From Streptomyces vietnamensis (GTDB lineage Bacteria; Actinomycetota; Actinomycetes; Streptomycetales; Streptomycetaceae), in the NCBI RefSeq assembly GCF_000830005.1, contig NZ_CP010407.1:7948001-8012000 (forward strand): a DNA stretch of 64,000 nt, written 5' to 3'. The notes under the pieces are model-generated. The model had not been told where the DNA came from. It did no database searches and was given only the letters and a program-made list of their open reading frames with translations. Shown in pieces: positions 38,226 through 49,624 of this stretch (the stretch's first letter is position 1; the number at the start of each line of letters is the position of its first letter). A program made the position numbers and the translations under genes.

Positions 38226-39562
38226 CGACCGCCATCAGAACCACCGACCGGCCCGGGACCGAGGACGTCGACGCACGCGTCCCGTTCCGGCGCCTGGCCC
38301 CCCTCGCGGCCCAGCACGTCCTGGCGATGATCGCCGCTCCGGTCTCCACCGTCTTCCTCGTCGCCGGCAGCCTGAAGATGTCGCCCGGCGCGACGGCCTC
38401 GCTGCTCAGCACCGTCCTGCTGCTGTGCGGCGCGGGCGCCCTGCTCCAGTCCCTCGGCGTGTGGCGGATCGGCGGCCGCCTGCCGTTCGTGATGCTGCCC
38501 GGCGGCGCGGCGACCGCGCTGTTCCTCCAGATCGCCCAGGAGCACGGGCCGGCGACCGCCACCGGCGCCGTCCTCCTGGCCGCCGGACTGCTGCTCGCCG
38601 TCCTTCCCGTGTACGCCCGTGTCGTACGGCTCTTCCCGCCCCTGGTCATGGGCGTGACCGTGCTGCTCATCGGGATCGCGATGATCCGGGTCGCCGCCCG
38701 GCTCGTCACCGGCCCCGACGGCACGGGGGAGCCGCGCGCGGTGCTCCTCGCCGCGCTCACGGTGGCGGCGACCGTCGCCGCGTACGTGTTCCTGCGCGGC
38801 GTCTGGCGACAGACCTCCGTCCTCATCGGAATGGCGGCGGGAACCGCCATCGCGGCGGGAACCGGCCTGGGCTCCTTCGGCCCGGCCGCCGGCAGCGGCT
38901 TCGCACTGCCCGTGCTCCTGCCCTTCGGCACGCCCCGGTTCGACCTGGTGGCCGCGCTTCCGCTGCTCGTGTTCAGCCTCACCACGCTGGCCGAGATCAC
39001 CGGACAGACCGTGCTCAACAGCGAGACCGTGGGCCGGACTCCGGCTCCCGAGCGGGACGTTCCGCGCGTCGCCCGCGCCGATGCCCTGGTGTCCCTGGTC
39101 GGCGGCCTGTTCGGCACCTCCCTGATGGTCACCAGCGCCGAGAACATCGGCATCGGCCGGCTCACCGGGGTCCGCAGCCGCTTCGTGACCGCCGGCGCCG
39201 GAGCGCTCCTGGTCGTCCTCGGCCTGGCCACGCCCGTCTCCCGGGCACTGGCCGGCATACCCGAAGCGGTCGTCGGCGGCTCGGCCCTCGTCGTCTACGC
39301 CGTGATCGCCGTCATGGGCGTCGAGATGCTCCGCCGCGCCGATCTGTCCGGTACGGGCACGGGCTCGCTGACGGCCGCGCTCGCGCTCACCGCGGGACTG
39401 CTCCCGCTGCTCAGCCCGGACCTGTACGCGGGGTTCCCCGGCTGGGCCCGCACGATCCTGGGCAGCGGCGTCGTCGCCGGAACCCTGACGGCGGTCCTCC
39501 TCACCGCGCTGCTCGGCCGCATCCGGTCCGGAAGTACGGAGGTCTCTAGCCGCGCCGGTTGA
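38222..39562 (+). CDS. NCS2-family permease (nucleobase/uracil-xanthine type)
   Basis: A 446-residue membrane protein with about 12-14 hydrophobic segments. It has the NCS2 features LAAQHVLAMIAAPV near the N-terminus and LAEITGQTVLNSE in the middle, where family members carry substrate-contacting Gln/Glu residues. NCS2 proteins import nucleobases or ascorbate/urate by ion symport. Coupling to an ASST-like gene is unusual and makes the substrate uncertain. Its 3' end overlaps the convergent rhodanese gene by 17 nt. Confidence 0.88.
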   Translation: MTTAIRTTDRPGTEDVDARVPFRRLAPLAAQHVLAMIAAPVSTVFLVAGSLKMSPGATASLLSTVLLLCGAGALLQSLGVWRIGGRLPFVMLPGGAATALFLQIAQEHGPATATGAVLLAAGLLLAVLPVYARVVRLFPPLVMGVTVLLIGIAMIRVAARLVTGPDGTGEPRAVLLAALTVAATVAAYVFLRGVWRQTSVLIGMAAGTAIAAGTGLGSFGPAAGSGFALPVLLPFGTPRFDLVAALPLLVFSLTTLAEITGQTVLNSETVGRTPAPERDVPRVARADALVSLVGGLFGTSLMVTSAENIGIGRLTGVRSRFVTAGAGALLVVLGLATPVSRALAGIPEAVVGGSALVVYAVIAVMGVEMLRRADLSGTGTGSLTAALALTAGLLPLLSPDLYAGFPGWARTILGSGVVAGTLTAVLLTALLGRIRSGSTEVSSRAG

Positions 39563-40079
39563 AGGGAAGCCGGCCCAGAACCACCGCCATGCCGCAGGTG
39601 TCGGTGAGCGCGGAGAACACCAGCCCTCCCGCGATCGCCGCCGACAGGAACTGGAACGCCGGATGCACGAGCAGCCCGAGGACCAGGCCGAGCAGTACGA
39701 GGGCCCCGGCGGTGAACCGCACCTGGCGCTCCATCCCCCAGACCGCTCGTACGGGGCCGGGCGGGTACTCGAGCCCGTGCCCGGCGTCGGCCCAGGCGCG
39801 GGTGCCGCCGGTGAGGCTCGCGGCGGCGATCCCGTGGGTGGCGAGGACCGCGGCGCCCTTGCCGGAGCGGGTGCCGGAGGCGCACACCAGGAGCAGCGGC
39901 CCGCTCTCGGCGGCCTGCCGCAGCTCCGCCAGGCTGCCGTCGATGCGCTCGAAGGGGATGTTGACGGCACCCGGCAGGCGGCCGGAGGCGAACTCACCGG
40001 GAGTACGGACGTCGATCACGTTCAGCTCGGGCAGTCGTGGCAGTGCTTCGTCGACGCTGAGGGTGCGGGAAATGCCCAT
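39546..40079 (-). CDS. membrane-anchored rhodanese-domain protein
   Basis: A 177-residue protein. The rhodanese domain (about 5-105) has the active-site Cys66 in VCASGTRS, a loop that would carry a persulfide. Two or three hydrophobic segments (about 118-170) of the DUF2892 type follow and anchor it in the membrane. It could pass or detoxify sulfane sulfur or cyanide. The ATG at 40079 starts the conserved part; the open frame extends 42 codons upstream with Pro/Arg-rich, gene-unlike sequence. Confidence 0.88.
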   Translation of the reverse strand: MGISRTLSVDEALPRLPELNVIDVRTPGEFASGRLPGAVNIPFERIDGSLAELRQAAESGPLLLVCASGTRSGKGAAVLATHGIAAASLTGGTRAWADAGHGLEYPPGPVRAVWGMERQVRFTAGALVLLGLVLGLLVHPAFQFLSAAIAGGLVFSALTDTCGMAVVLGRLPFNRRG

Positions 40080-40268
40080 GGGGAACCTGTCCTTGGGAGT
40101 CTTTGCGCGTCCTTGCGAGAAACGGAACGCGCCGGCGGCGGGGCCGTGTCCCGGGATGCTAGGCGAGTCGGGGCCGCGCCGCCGGGAAGCGGACGGGATC
40201 GCCACGGGGTTGCCACGACGCCGTCACGTCCTGGCAACACTCCACGGCGACACCGCCCACGGGCCCCG

Positions 40269-41129
40269 CTAGTCGACCGGGCCGCGCTCGTGGGGGATCC
40301 GCTCGCCGGCCTCGACCGCGACGGGCAGCCGGTTCTCGGACGGCGGCAGCGGGCAGGTCGCGAAGTCGGTGTAGGCGCAGGGCAGGTTGACCGCGCGGTT
40401 GAAGTCGAGCACGACGGTGCCGTCGGGCCCGGGGGCCTCCACCGTGAGGTTCCGGTTGGCCGCGTACGTGGTGACGCCCGAGGTCTCGTCGGTGAACAGC
40501 AGCGTGAGGCTGCCGGGCGCGTGCCCGTTGAACGCGGTCAGGCTCAACTCCCGTCCGTCCAGCCGGAAGGCGACGCGCCCCGGGGCGTCGTACACGTGCT
40601 GGAGACCCTCCACCGAGGCGCCGACCGTCGTCGGCCGGGGCTCGTCGAAGACCTCGTACCGGCCGGTGACCACCCAGCGCGGATCGGGCTCGTACGCGGG
40701 CGTGCCGGCGAAGGCGACCCGCAGCGGGTGCCCGGGGTGCCGCGGGCGGATGATGTCGTTGCCGCCGCGCTTGGCGACCTCGATCACGGTGTCGCCCCAG
40801 ACGGCGTCGACACCGCCGCGCTCCGGGATGACGCCGAAGAGGTGCCGGCCTCGTACGGCCACGCCGTCGACGACGAGTTCGGTGCCCTCGTCGAGTTCCA
40901 CGGCGACGCCTTCGGGGCCCGTCGACCAGGTCCCCGGCACGCCGGGGAAGCCCTGCGGCTCGGCGGACAGCCAGTGCAGACCGGTGATCGCGAGGAAGCC
41001 GTGCGCCGAGGCGAGCCGGGCGTCCTTGTCCCGGTGCCACTTCTCCCACTCCGTGGCGAAGAGCTCCGGATCGACGTCGACCGTCTCGCGGGCGGCCTCG
41101 GGGGCATGGGTGGTGTCATGGACGCTCAT
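40269..41129 (-). CDS. DUF1684 domain protein
   Basis: A 286-residue protein of DUF1684, an uncharacterised family. It begins with FATEWEKWHRDKDARL and AHGFLAITGLHWL, and ends with the conserved YTDFATCPLPPSENRLPVAV segment containing the only conserved Cys. No signal peptide is seen. Function unknown. It is preceded by a 22-codon leader ORF that ends 117 nt upstream, which suggests control linked to cysteine or sulfur. AGGAGGAG precedes the ATG. Confidence 0.85.
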   Translation of the reverse strand: MSVHDTTHAPEAARETVDVDPELFATEWEKWHRDKDARLASAHGFLAITGLHWLSAEPQGFPGVPGTWSTGPEGVAVELDEGTELVVDGVAVRGRHLFGVIPERGGVDAVWGDTVIEVAKRGGNDIIRPRHPGHPLRVAFAGTPAYEPDPRWVVTGRYEVFDEPRPTTVGASVEGLQHVYDAPGRVAFRLDGRELSLTAFNGHAPGSLTLLFTDETSGVTTYAANRNLTVEAPGPDGTVVLDFNRAVNLPCAYTDFATCPLPPSENRLPVAVEAGERIPHERGPVD

Positions 41130-41246
41130 GCGTCTCCTCCTGCTGAGGGTGAAAGGGTGTGAAGGCAGGACGAGGCCGTCAGGGGGCGCCCAGGGGTCGT
41201 GGGGGCGTGTGCGTCGGTGTCCGGACGCCGGGTCGAGGCCTCGGTG

Positions 41247-41315
41247 TCAGCGGGAACACGCCATGGTCGTGACGCGCACGTAGTCCACGTGTCGGCGCGT
41301 CACGAGAAGGCTCAT
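41247..41315 (-). CDS. Cys-containing leader peptide upstream of the DUF1684 gene
   Basis: A 22-codon ORF beginning MSLLVTRRHVD and ending in a Cys-Ser-Arg. The RRHVD-x8-C core is identical in spacing to the leader at 27625-27711, though the intervening residues differ. The nucleotide sequence 41130-41246 between it and the DUF1684 gene contains complementary GAGGCC / GGCCTC segments that could pair. Peptides of this form are recurrent in Streptomyces upstream of sulfur-related genes, from general knowledge. Translation is not proven. Confidence 0.7.
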   Translation of the reverse strand: MSLLVTRRHVDYVRVTTMACSR

Positions 41316-41377
41316 GGGTTCAGGAAAACACAACTCCGGTGCGGGGCGCCAGTGATACCCGCCCGGTCGGCAGCGGC

Positions 41378-41821
41378 TCAGCCGAGCTCTTCGGCCAGTC
41401 CGACGACGATGCCCTCGGGGCCGCGGAGGTAGCAGAGCCGGTAGACGTCCTCGTACCGCACCACCTCGCCGACGAGCTCGGCGCCGTGGGAGGCGCGCAG
41501 GCGGGTGACGGTCGCGTCGATGTCGTCGACGGCGAACATGACGCGCCGGATGCCCGGCGTGTTCACCGGTGTGTCCCGCGGCCCGTCGCCGATCGCCTTC
41601 GGGGCGTGGAACTTCGCCAGCTCGATCTTCCCGTGGCCGTCCGGGGTCCGCAGCATGGCGACGTCCTGCCGGGAGCCGTCGATTCCGATGACCCGGTCCA
41701 CCCATCGTCCCTCGACGGGCATCCTGCCCTCCAGCTCCATGCCGAGTTCGACGAAGAACGACACGACGGCGTCGAGGTCTTCGACGACGATGAGGACGTT
41801 GTCCATCCGCTGGATCGCCAT
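41378..41821 (-). CDS. single-domain VOC family protein
   Basis: A 147-residue glyoxalase-fold protein: MAIQRMDNVLIVVEDLDAVVSFF gives the first beta-alpha unit, and GIRRVMFAVDDIDATVTRL the second. His and Glu metal ligands cannot be fixed with confidence; a terminal Glu lies in GLAEELG. The ATG at 41821 was chosen for AGGAG 8 nt upstream; the longer frame to 41863 adds an Arg-rich stretch without a ribosome site. Isolated gene, substrate unknown. Confidence 0.83.
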   Translation of the reverse strand: MAIQRMDNVLIVVEDLDAVVSFFVELGMELEGRMPVEGRWVDRVIGIDGSRQDVAMLRTPDGHGKIELAKFHAPKAIGDGPRDTPVNTPGIRRVMFAVDDIDATVTRLRASHGAELVGEVVRYEDVYRLCYLRGPEGIVVGLAEELG

Positions 41822-41969
41822 GCGGGGTCTCCTGACATCTCGGGTACGGCGAAATCGTGACACCGGCGGAGCAAAGGGGCGGTGATTTGTGCGGCATCCG
41901 TTGGAATCGATCGGAATCGCTCAGAAATGTCGTAGGGGCTGATCGTTTCTGCATGGTGCCCTCACCGGC

Positions 41970-43163
41970 ATGAACACACGTACCGGACTCGCTCTCGCGA
42001 GCGCCGCCCTGACCGCCCTCGCCGTCACCGCCCCGACGGCGGCGTCCGGGGCCGCCGCCGGACCGGAGCCGACCCCGGCCCCGCTCGTCACCGCCGCCGA
42101 CGCGGTGCCCGGCAAGTACATCGTGACCCTCGACAGGACGGTCGACGCCGCCGAGGCCGCCCGGAAGCTGAACCTCAGGCCCACGTTCGTCTACGAGAAG
42201 GCCATCAACGGGTTCGCGGCCCCGCTGACCGAGCTTCAGCTGGCCACCGTCAGGAACACCCCGGGGGTGGCGTCGGTCGAGGAGGACGCGGTGGCGCTCG
42301 CCCCGCCCCAGCCGGCCACGCCGCCGGAGACCCGGAGCCCGGCCGCCTCCTGGGGCCTGGACCGGATCAACCAGTGGAACCTGCCGCTCGACAACGACTT
42401 CACCACCCGGGGCAACGGCGCCGGGGTGACCGCGTACATCCTCGACACCGGCATCGACTACCAGCACGACGAGTTCGGCGGCCGCGCCACCTTCGGCTTC
42501 GACGCGATGGGCGACGGACGGTTCGGCCAGGACTGCAACGGCCACGGCACGCACGTCGCGGGCACGGTCGCCGGCAAGACGTACGGGGTCGCCCGCAAGG
42601 CCGGTCTGGTGAGCGTCCGGGTCCTCGGCTGCGACGGGCGCGGCGCGTACTCGGGCATGATCGCCGGGCTCGACTGGGTCGCCAGGAACGCCAGGCAGCC
42701 GGCGGTCCTGAACGGCTCCCTGGGCGGGGACCGGTCGGCGGCCCTGAACGCCGCCGCCACCGCGCTCTACAACGCCGGCGTGCTGCCCGTCATCGCGGCG
42801 GGGAACTCCTCGAAGGACGCCTGCGACGTCTCGCCCGCGTCGGCGTCGGGCGCGCTCACCGTCGCGGCCTCCAACATCTGGGACGAGGAGACCTCCTTCT
42901 CCAACTACGGCCCGTGCGTCGAACTCTTCGCGCCCGGCCAGGCCATCGTCTCGGCACGGATCGGCGGCGGCTCCGTCGCCCAGAACGGCACCTCCATGGC
43001 CGCCCCGCACGTCGCCGGCGTCGCCGCGCTCTACAAGGCCGAGCACCCCACGGCAGGCCCGGCCGAGGTCGCCGGGTGGATCCTCGACAACACGACGAAG
43101 GGCCTCCTGACCAACGTCAGCGGCGGCACCCCCAACAAGCTGCTGTACACCGGCGGCCTGTAG
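41970..43163 (+). CDS. secreted subtilisin-like serine protease (S8) with I9 propeptide
   Basis: A 397-residue secreted protease. A Sec signal (about 1-30) is followed by the inhibitor I9 prodomain (about 48-108, GKYIVTLDR to VASVEEDAVA) and the S8 catalytic domain (about 125-395). The triad is Asp159 (LDTGID), His192 (GHGTHVAG) and Ser342 (NGTSMAAPHVAG). Two Cys pairs may stabilise the fold. Similar enzymes (aqualysin/proteinase K type) are made by Streptomyces for nutrient release. Monocistronic, ended by a strong hairpin. Confidence 0.95.
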   Translation: MNTRTGLALASAALTALAVTAPTAASGAAAGPEPTPAPLVTAADAVPGKYIVTLDRTVDAAEAARKLNLRPTFVYEKAINGFAAPLTELQLATVRNTPGVASVEEDAVALAPPQPATPPETRSPAASWGLDRINQWNLPLDNDFTTRGNGAGVTAYILDTGIDYQHDEFGGRATFGFDAMGDGRFGQDCNGHGTHVAGTVAGKTYGVARKAGLVSVRVLGCDGRGAYSGMIAGLDWVARNARQPAVLNGSLGGDRSAALNAAATALYNAGVLPVIAAGNSSKDACDVSPASASGALTVAASNIWDEETSFSNYGPCVELFAPGQAIVSARIGGGSVAQNGTSMAAPHVAGVAALYKAEHPTAGPAEVAGWILDNTTKGLLTNVSGGTPNKLLYTGGL

Positions 43164-43180
43164 CCCCCGGGCCCCTCACG

Positions 43181-43215
43181 CCCTCACGCCCCGGGTACGG
43201 ACCGGGGCGTGAGGG
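43181..43215. terminator. bidirectional terminator between subtilase and xdhC
   Basis: Perfect 14-bp arms CCCTCACGCCCCGG / CCGGGGCGTGAGGG (43181-43194 and 43202-43215, 7-nt loop) lie between convergent stops. Confidence 0.88.
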
Positions 43216-43225
43216 CGCCGCGGCG

Positions 43226-44036
43226 TCAGCTCCCCTCGGTCTCGAAGGTGCGCAGCAGGTCGGCGGCCACGCTCACGGCGATCGTCGCCGGTTCCTTGCC
43301 GGTGATGTCGGCGAGACCGATCGGGGTCTTGATCCGGTCGATGACGGCCTCGTCGTGACCGCCCTCGGTGGCGAGGCGCTTGCGGAACCTCGCCCACTTG
43401 GCCGCCGACCCGATGAGACCGACGGAGCCGAGGTGCGGCGCCCGCAGGGCGGCGTCGCACAGGGCGGCGTCCTCGGCGTGGTCATGGGTCATGATCAGGA
43501 CGTGGGTGCCGGGCGGCAGCTCCTCCAGGACCTCCTCGGGCAGCAGCGGCGTGTGGTGCACGCGCACCTGCGCCACCGCGTCCGCGAGCACGTCGAGCCG
43601 CTCCTCGGCGAGGGTGTCGGCGCGGCTGTCGATCAGATGGAGGTCGAGGTCCTGACGGGCCAGGATCCGGGCCAGTTCGAGGCCGACGTGCCCGACGCCG
43701 AAGATCGCCACCGCCCGTACCACCGGCAGCGGTTCGAGCAGCACCGAGACCGTGCCGCCGCAGCACTGCACGCCGTGCCGGTTGGTCACCTTGTCGTTCA
43801 GGGCGAAATCGAGCAGCTCCGGCTCCGCCCCGGACGCGGCGATCATCTCCCGAGCCCGGTCGATCGCGACGGCCTCCACGTTGCCGCCGCCGATCGAGCC
43901 CCAGGTCTCGGTCCGTCCCACCACGAGCTTCGCGCCGGCGTCGCGCGGGGCGTGGCCGCGCACGGTCGCGACGGTCACGAGCACGCCGGACTCCCGGCGT
44001 GCCCGCAGCCGCGCGACCGCGGCGAACCACGTCATG

Positions 44037-44044
<8 letters not shown>
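43226..44044 (-). CDS. xdhC: XdhC-family molybdenum-cofactor maturation factor
   Basis: A 272-residue XdhC/CoxI protein. The N-terminal part has RGHAPRDAGAKLVV and GSIGGGNVEA. A Cys pair in HGVQCCGG (about 92-93) follows. A Rossmann fold with VAIFGVGHVGLELARIL begins near 112. XdhC proteins bind and help sulfurate the molybdenum cofactor and insert it into xanthine dehydrogenase. It is the last gene of the xdh operon. Either GTG 44044, overlapping the xdhB stop, or ATG 44035 may be the start. Confidence 0.92.
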
Positions 44045-46393
<2,349 letters not shown>

Positions 46394-46397
<4 letters not shown>

Positions 46398-47863
46398 GAC
46401 GACACCGCCTCGGTGGTTCGCGCGTACAGCTTCAGCAGGCTCTGGCCGAGCATCGCGGAGCGGTAGGCCGCGCTCGCCCGGTGGTCGCTCATCGGCGTGC
46501 CCTCCTCCCGCAGCACCGGCGCCACGGCCTCGACGGTCTCCGCCGACCACGGCCTGCCCTCCAGGGCCGCCTCGGTGGCGAGCGCGCGGATCGGGGTGGC
46601 GGCGACGCCGCCCAGACCGATGCGCGCCTTGCGGACGATCCCGCCCTCGACGTCGAGCGCGAAGGCGACCGCGACGCTGGAGATGTCGTCGAAGCGCCGC
46701 TTGGCGATCTTGTGGAAGGCCACGACCGGCGACAGCGGCAGCGGGACGCGCACCGCGCGGATCAGCTCGCCGGGACGGCGCACGCTCTGCCGGTAGCCGG
46801 TGAAGTAGGCGGAGAGGGGGACCTCGCGCTCGCCGTCGGCGTCGGCGAGCACCACCGACGCGTCGAGCGCGAGCAGCGCCGGCGGACTGTCGCCGATGGG
46901 GGAGCCGGTCCCCAGATTGCCGCCGAGGGTCGCGCCGTTGCGGATCAGCCGGGACGCGAACTGGGGGAACAGCTCCGCGAGGAGCGGGACTTCGCCGTCG
47001 AGGCGGCGCTCGATCTCGGTGAGGGTGAGCGCCGCACCGATCTCGATGGAGTCGGACGCGACGCGCAGCTCCCGCAGTTCGGGAAGCCGGTCGACGGCGA
47101 CCACGCAACCCGCCCTCCGCGAGCGGATGTTCACCTCCACGCCCCAGTCGGTGGAACCGGCGACCACCACCGCGTCCGGCCGCTCGCGCAGCAGCCGCAG
47201 CGTCTCGGCCAGGGTGTCCTTCCGGACGAACACGCTGTCGTCCCGGGCGTACTCGGTGGCGACCGGCGCGGGCGGGGCCTGCTCGCGGCGCTGCGCGAGG
47301 GGGTCCTCGTCGGTGGGCGTGCCGACGGCGAACGCGGCGTCGCGGATGGGGCGGTAGCCCGTACAGCGGCACAGGTTGCCGCTCAGCGCGTGCAGGTCGA
47401 AACCGTTGGGACCGTGCTCGGCGTCGGCGTCGGCATCGGTGCCGGCGTCCGCGTGGGCGCACCGGTCGGGCCGGTAGTACTCGGCGGCCATGCTGCACAC
47501 GAACCCCGGTGTGCAGTAACCGCATTGGGATCCGCCGCGGACCGCCATCTCCTCCTGCACGGGGTGCAGGGCGGGCGGCGTGCCGGGTGCGCCGGCGGTG
47601 GCGAGGCCCTCGGAGGTGACGATCTCCTGGCCGTCGAGCGCCGCGACCGGGACCAGGCAGGCGTTGACCGCCACCCAGTCGGTGGGCTTGTTCACCCCGG
47701 GGCGGGCCACCAGGACCGAGCAGGCGCCGCACTCGCCCTCGGCGCAGCCCTCCTTGGTGCCGGTGAGGCCGCGCTCGCGCAGGAAGTCGAGCACCGTGGT
47801 GTGGGGTGCGGAGGGTGCGATCGGTGCTTCTTCGCCGTTGACGGTGATACGCGCCGCTACCAT
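46394..47863 (-). CDS. xdhA: xanthine dehydrogenase FeS/FAD subunit
   Basis: A 489-residue subunit carrying two [2Fe-2S] clusters and FAD. All eight Cys ligands are present: C40, C45, C48 and C69 for the plant-ferredoxin cluster, and C114, C117, C165 and C167 for the second. The FAD domain (about 205-400) has VVAGSTDWGVEVN and NGATLGGNLGTGSP. An insert at about 134-153, rich in Ala, Asp and His, sits just before the last Cys pair and arises from short GAC/GCC repeats. The ATG follows a GAGGG site. A leader ORF and hairpins lie upstream. Confidence 0.95.
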
Positions 47864-47967
47864 GACGGGCCCTCGTTTCCGTGCGCGATGGGTCGGTTCA
47901 TCATGTTCGCCAATGTCGGGCAGCTTTCTGTGTTCAGACGCGCCACGGCGGAGAAGCGGGCGCGGAA

Positions 47968-48053
47968 CGGCACGCGACAGCGGCGTGCCGGGAAGCGGTG
48001 AAGGGAAACCGGGGAGACCGGGGAAACCAGCGGCGTGCCCGCGGACGGGCACG
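47968..48053 (-). promoter_or_regulatory. attenuator-like pair of hairpins upstream of xdhA
   Basis: In the leader of the xdh operon (47864-48067), reading leftward, a first hairpin CGTGCCCG-N4-CGGGCACG (48034-48053) comes 14 nt after the leader-peptide stop. A second, CGGCACG-N9-CGTGCCG, lies at 47968-47990. A 12-bp direct repeat CAGCGGCGTGCC (47978-47989 and 48028-48039) means arms of one hairpin can pair with arms of the other, so alternative folds are possible. No U tract is seen. Confidence 0.5.
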
Positions 48054-48067
48054 GCGGGACGGCGTCG

Positions 48068-48145
48068 TCAGCAGCCGTGGGCGATGCGACCCGGAACCCA
48101 GACCGTGATGTGGGCGAGGCGGCTCAGGTCGGAGCTGGTGTTCAT
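48068..48145 (-). CDS. leader peptide upstream of the xanthine dehydrogenase operon
   Basis: A 25-codon ORF beginning MNTSSDLSRLAHITVWVPG and ending His-Gly-Cys just before the stop. It has a strong AGGAGG ribosome site, 10 nt upstream. It differs from the two RRHVD-type leaders in this window but shares the Cys near the end. The spacing to two hairpins and then xdhA suggests translation-coupled attenuation. The signal could be cysteine supply, which also provides the sulfur for the molybdenum cofactor; this is inference. Confidence 0.68.
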   Translation of the reverse strand: MNTSSDLSRLAHITVWVPGRIAHGC

Positions 48146-48342
48146 CCGCCGGTCGCCTCCTCTCGGTCGTCATGGGTCGAGGCTGCAAATTAATGCCCGG
48201 CGATCACCGAGGTCAAGAGCCGTCCGAACTGCGTACATCTGAGAATCAGATGACCCCCAACGAAAACATCTGTTGGACAGTTCCATGGGCCGCTCCAAGG
48301 ATGTGCCGTGCGGTAGCACAGTCCACGAGAGCGGAGGCACAC

Positions 48343-49614
48343 GTGCCGCATGAAGAGCATGAAGAGACCGAAGTGGTCGTCGTCGGGGCGGGCCAGGCGG
48401 GCGTCGCGATGAGCGAGCACCTGGGCGCCCACGGCATCCCGCACACCGTCCTGGAGCGGCACCGGATCGCCGAGCGGTGGCGCTCCGAGCGGTGGGACTC
48501 CCTGGTCGCGAACGGGCCCGCGTGGCACGACCGCTTCCCCGGCCTGGAGTTCGCCGGCCTCGCCCCCGACGCCTTCGCGTCGAAGGAGCAGGTCGCCGAC
48601 TACTTCGTCGCGTACGCCGAGAAGATAGGCGCCCCCGTCCGCAGCGGCGTCGAGGTGACCTCGGTGCGGAAGCACACCGGCCGGCCCGGCTTCCGCGTCG
48701 AGACCTCGCAGGGCACGATCGACGCGCGCTTCGTCGTGGCCGCGACCGGGGCGTTCCAGCGGCCCGTGATCCCGCCCGTCGTGCCGGACGGCGCCGTCCC
48801 CACGCAGATCCACTCCAGCGCGTACCGCAACCCGGGGCAGCTGCCCGAGGGCGCGGTCCTCGTCGTCGGGGCCGGTTCCTCGGGGGTCCAGATCGCCGAC
48901 GAACTGCGCCGCTCCGGGCGCCGGGTCCTCCTCTCGGTCGGTCCGCACGACCGTCCGCCCCGCGCGTACCGGGGACGCGACTTCTGCTGGTGGCTCGGTG
49001 TGCTCGGGATCTGGGACGCGCAGACGCCTCCCCGGGGCGCCGAACACGTCACCATCGCGGTCAGCGGTGCGCGCGGCGGTCACACGGTGGACTTCCGGGA
49101 CCTGGCCGCCGCCGGCATCGAACTCGTCGGTCTGACCGCGTCCCACGACGACGGCGTCCTGCGTTTCGCACCGGACCTCGCCGAGAACATCGCCTCCGGC
49201 GACGCCAAGTACCTGGAGTTCCTGCGGGCCGCCGACGCGTACGTCGAGCGCAACGGGCTCGACCTCCCCGAGGAGCCGGAGGCCCATGTCCTCGGGCCGG
49301 ACCCGGACTGCGTGACCAGCCCCCGCCTGGAGCTCGACCTCGCCGAGGCCGGCGTCACCTCCATCGTCTGGGCGACGGGCTTCGCGAGCGACTACGGCTG
49401 GCTCGACGTCGACGCGTTCGACGAGAACGGCCGGCCGGACCAGCAGCGGGGTGTGTCCGTCGAGCCCGGCGTGTACTTCCTGGGCCTGCCCTGGCTGTCC
49501 CGCCGCGGGTCGAGCTTCATCTGGGGCGTCTGGCACGACGCCCGGTACGTCGCCGACCACATCGCGCGGCAGCGCGGCTATCTCGCGTACGCCCCCACCG
49601 ACCGGAAGCACTGA
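48343..49614 (+). CDS. flavin-containing monooxygenase (group B)
   Basis: A 423-residue NAD(P)H-dependent flavoprotein. The FAD motif GAGQAG is at about 13-18, ERWRSERWDSL at about 45, and the NADP motif GAGSSG near 180. The fold matches FMO/YUCCA-like and N- or S-oxygenases; the substrate is unknown. The GTG at 48343 was chosen for GGAGG 6 nt upstream; the ORF runs 57 codons further back without such a site. It heads a rightward operon with RidA, DUF1028, M20 and aspartase, and diverges from the xdh operon. Confidence 0.87.
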   Translation: MPHEEHEETEVVVVGAGQAGVAMSEHLGAHGIPHTVLERHRIAERWRSERWDSLVANGPAWHDRFPGLEFAGLAPDAFASKEQVADYFVAYAEKIGAPVRSGVEVTSVRKHTGRPGFRVETSQGTIDARFVVAATGAFQRPVIPPVVPDGAVPTQIHSSAYRNPGQLPEGAVLVVGAGSSGVQIADELRRSGRRVLLSVGPHDRPPRAYRGRDFCWWLGVLGIWDAQTPPRGAEHVTIAVSGARGGHTVDFRDLAAAGIELVGLTASHDDGVLRFAPDLAENIASGDAKYLEFLRAADAYVERNGLDLPEEPEAHVLGPDPDCVTSPRLELDLAEAGVTSIVWATGFASDYGWLDVDAFDENGRPDQQRGVSVEPGVYFLGLPWLSRRGSSFIWGVWHDARYVADHIARQRGYLAYAPTDRKH

Positions 49615-49624
49615 GGAGCAGACC

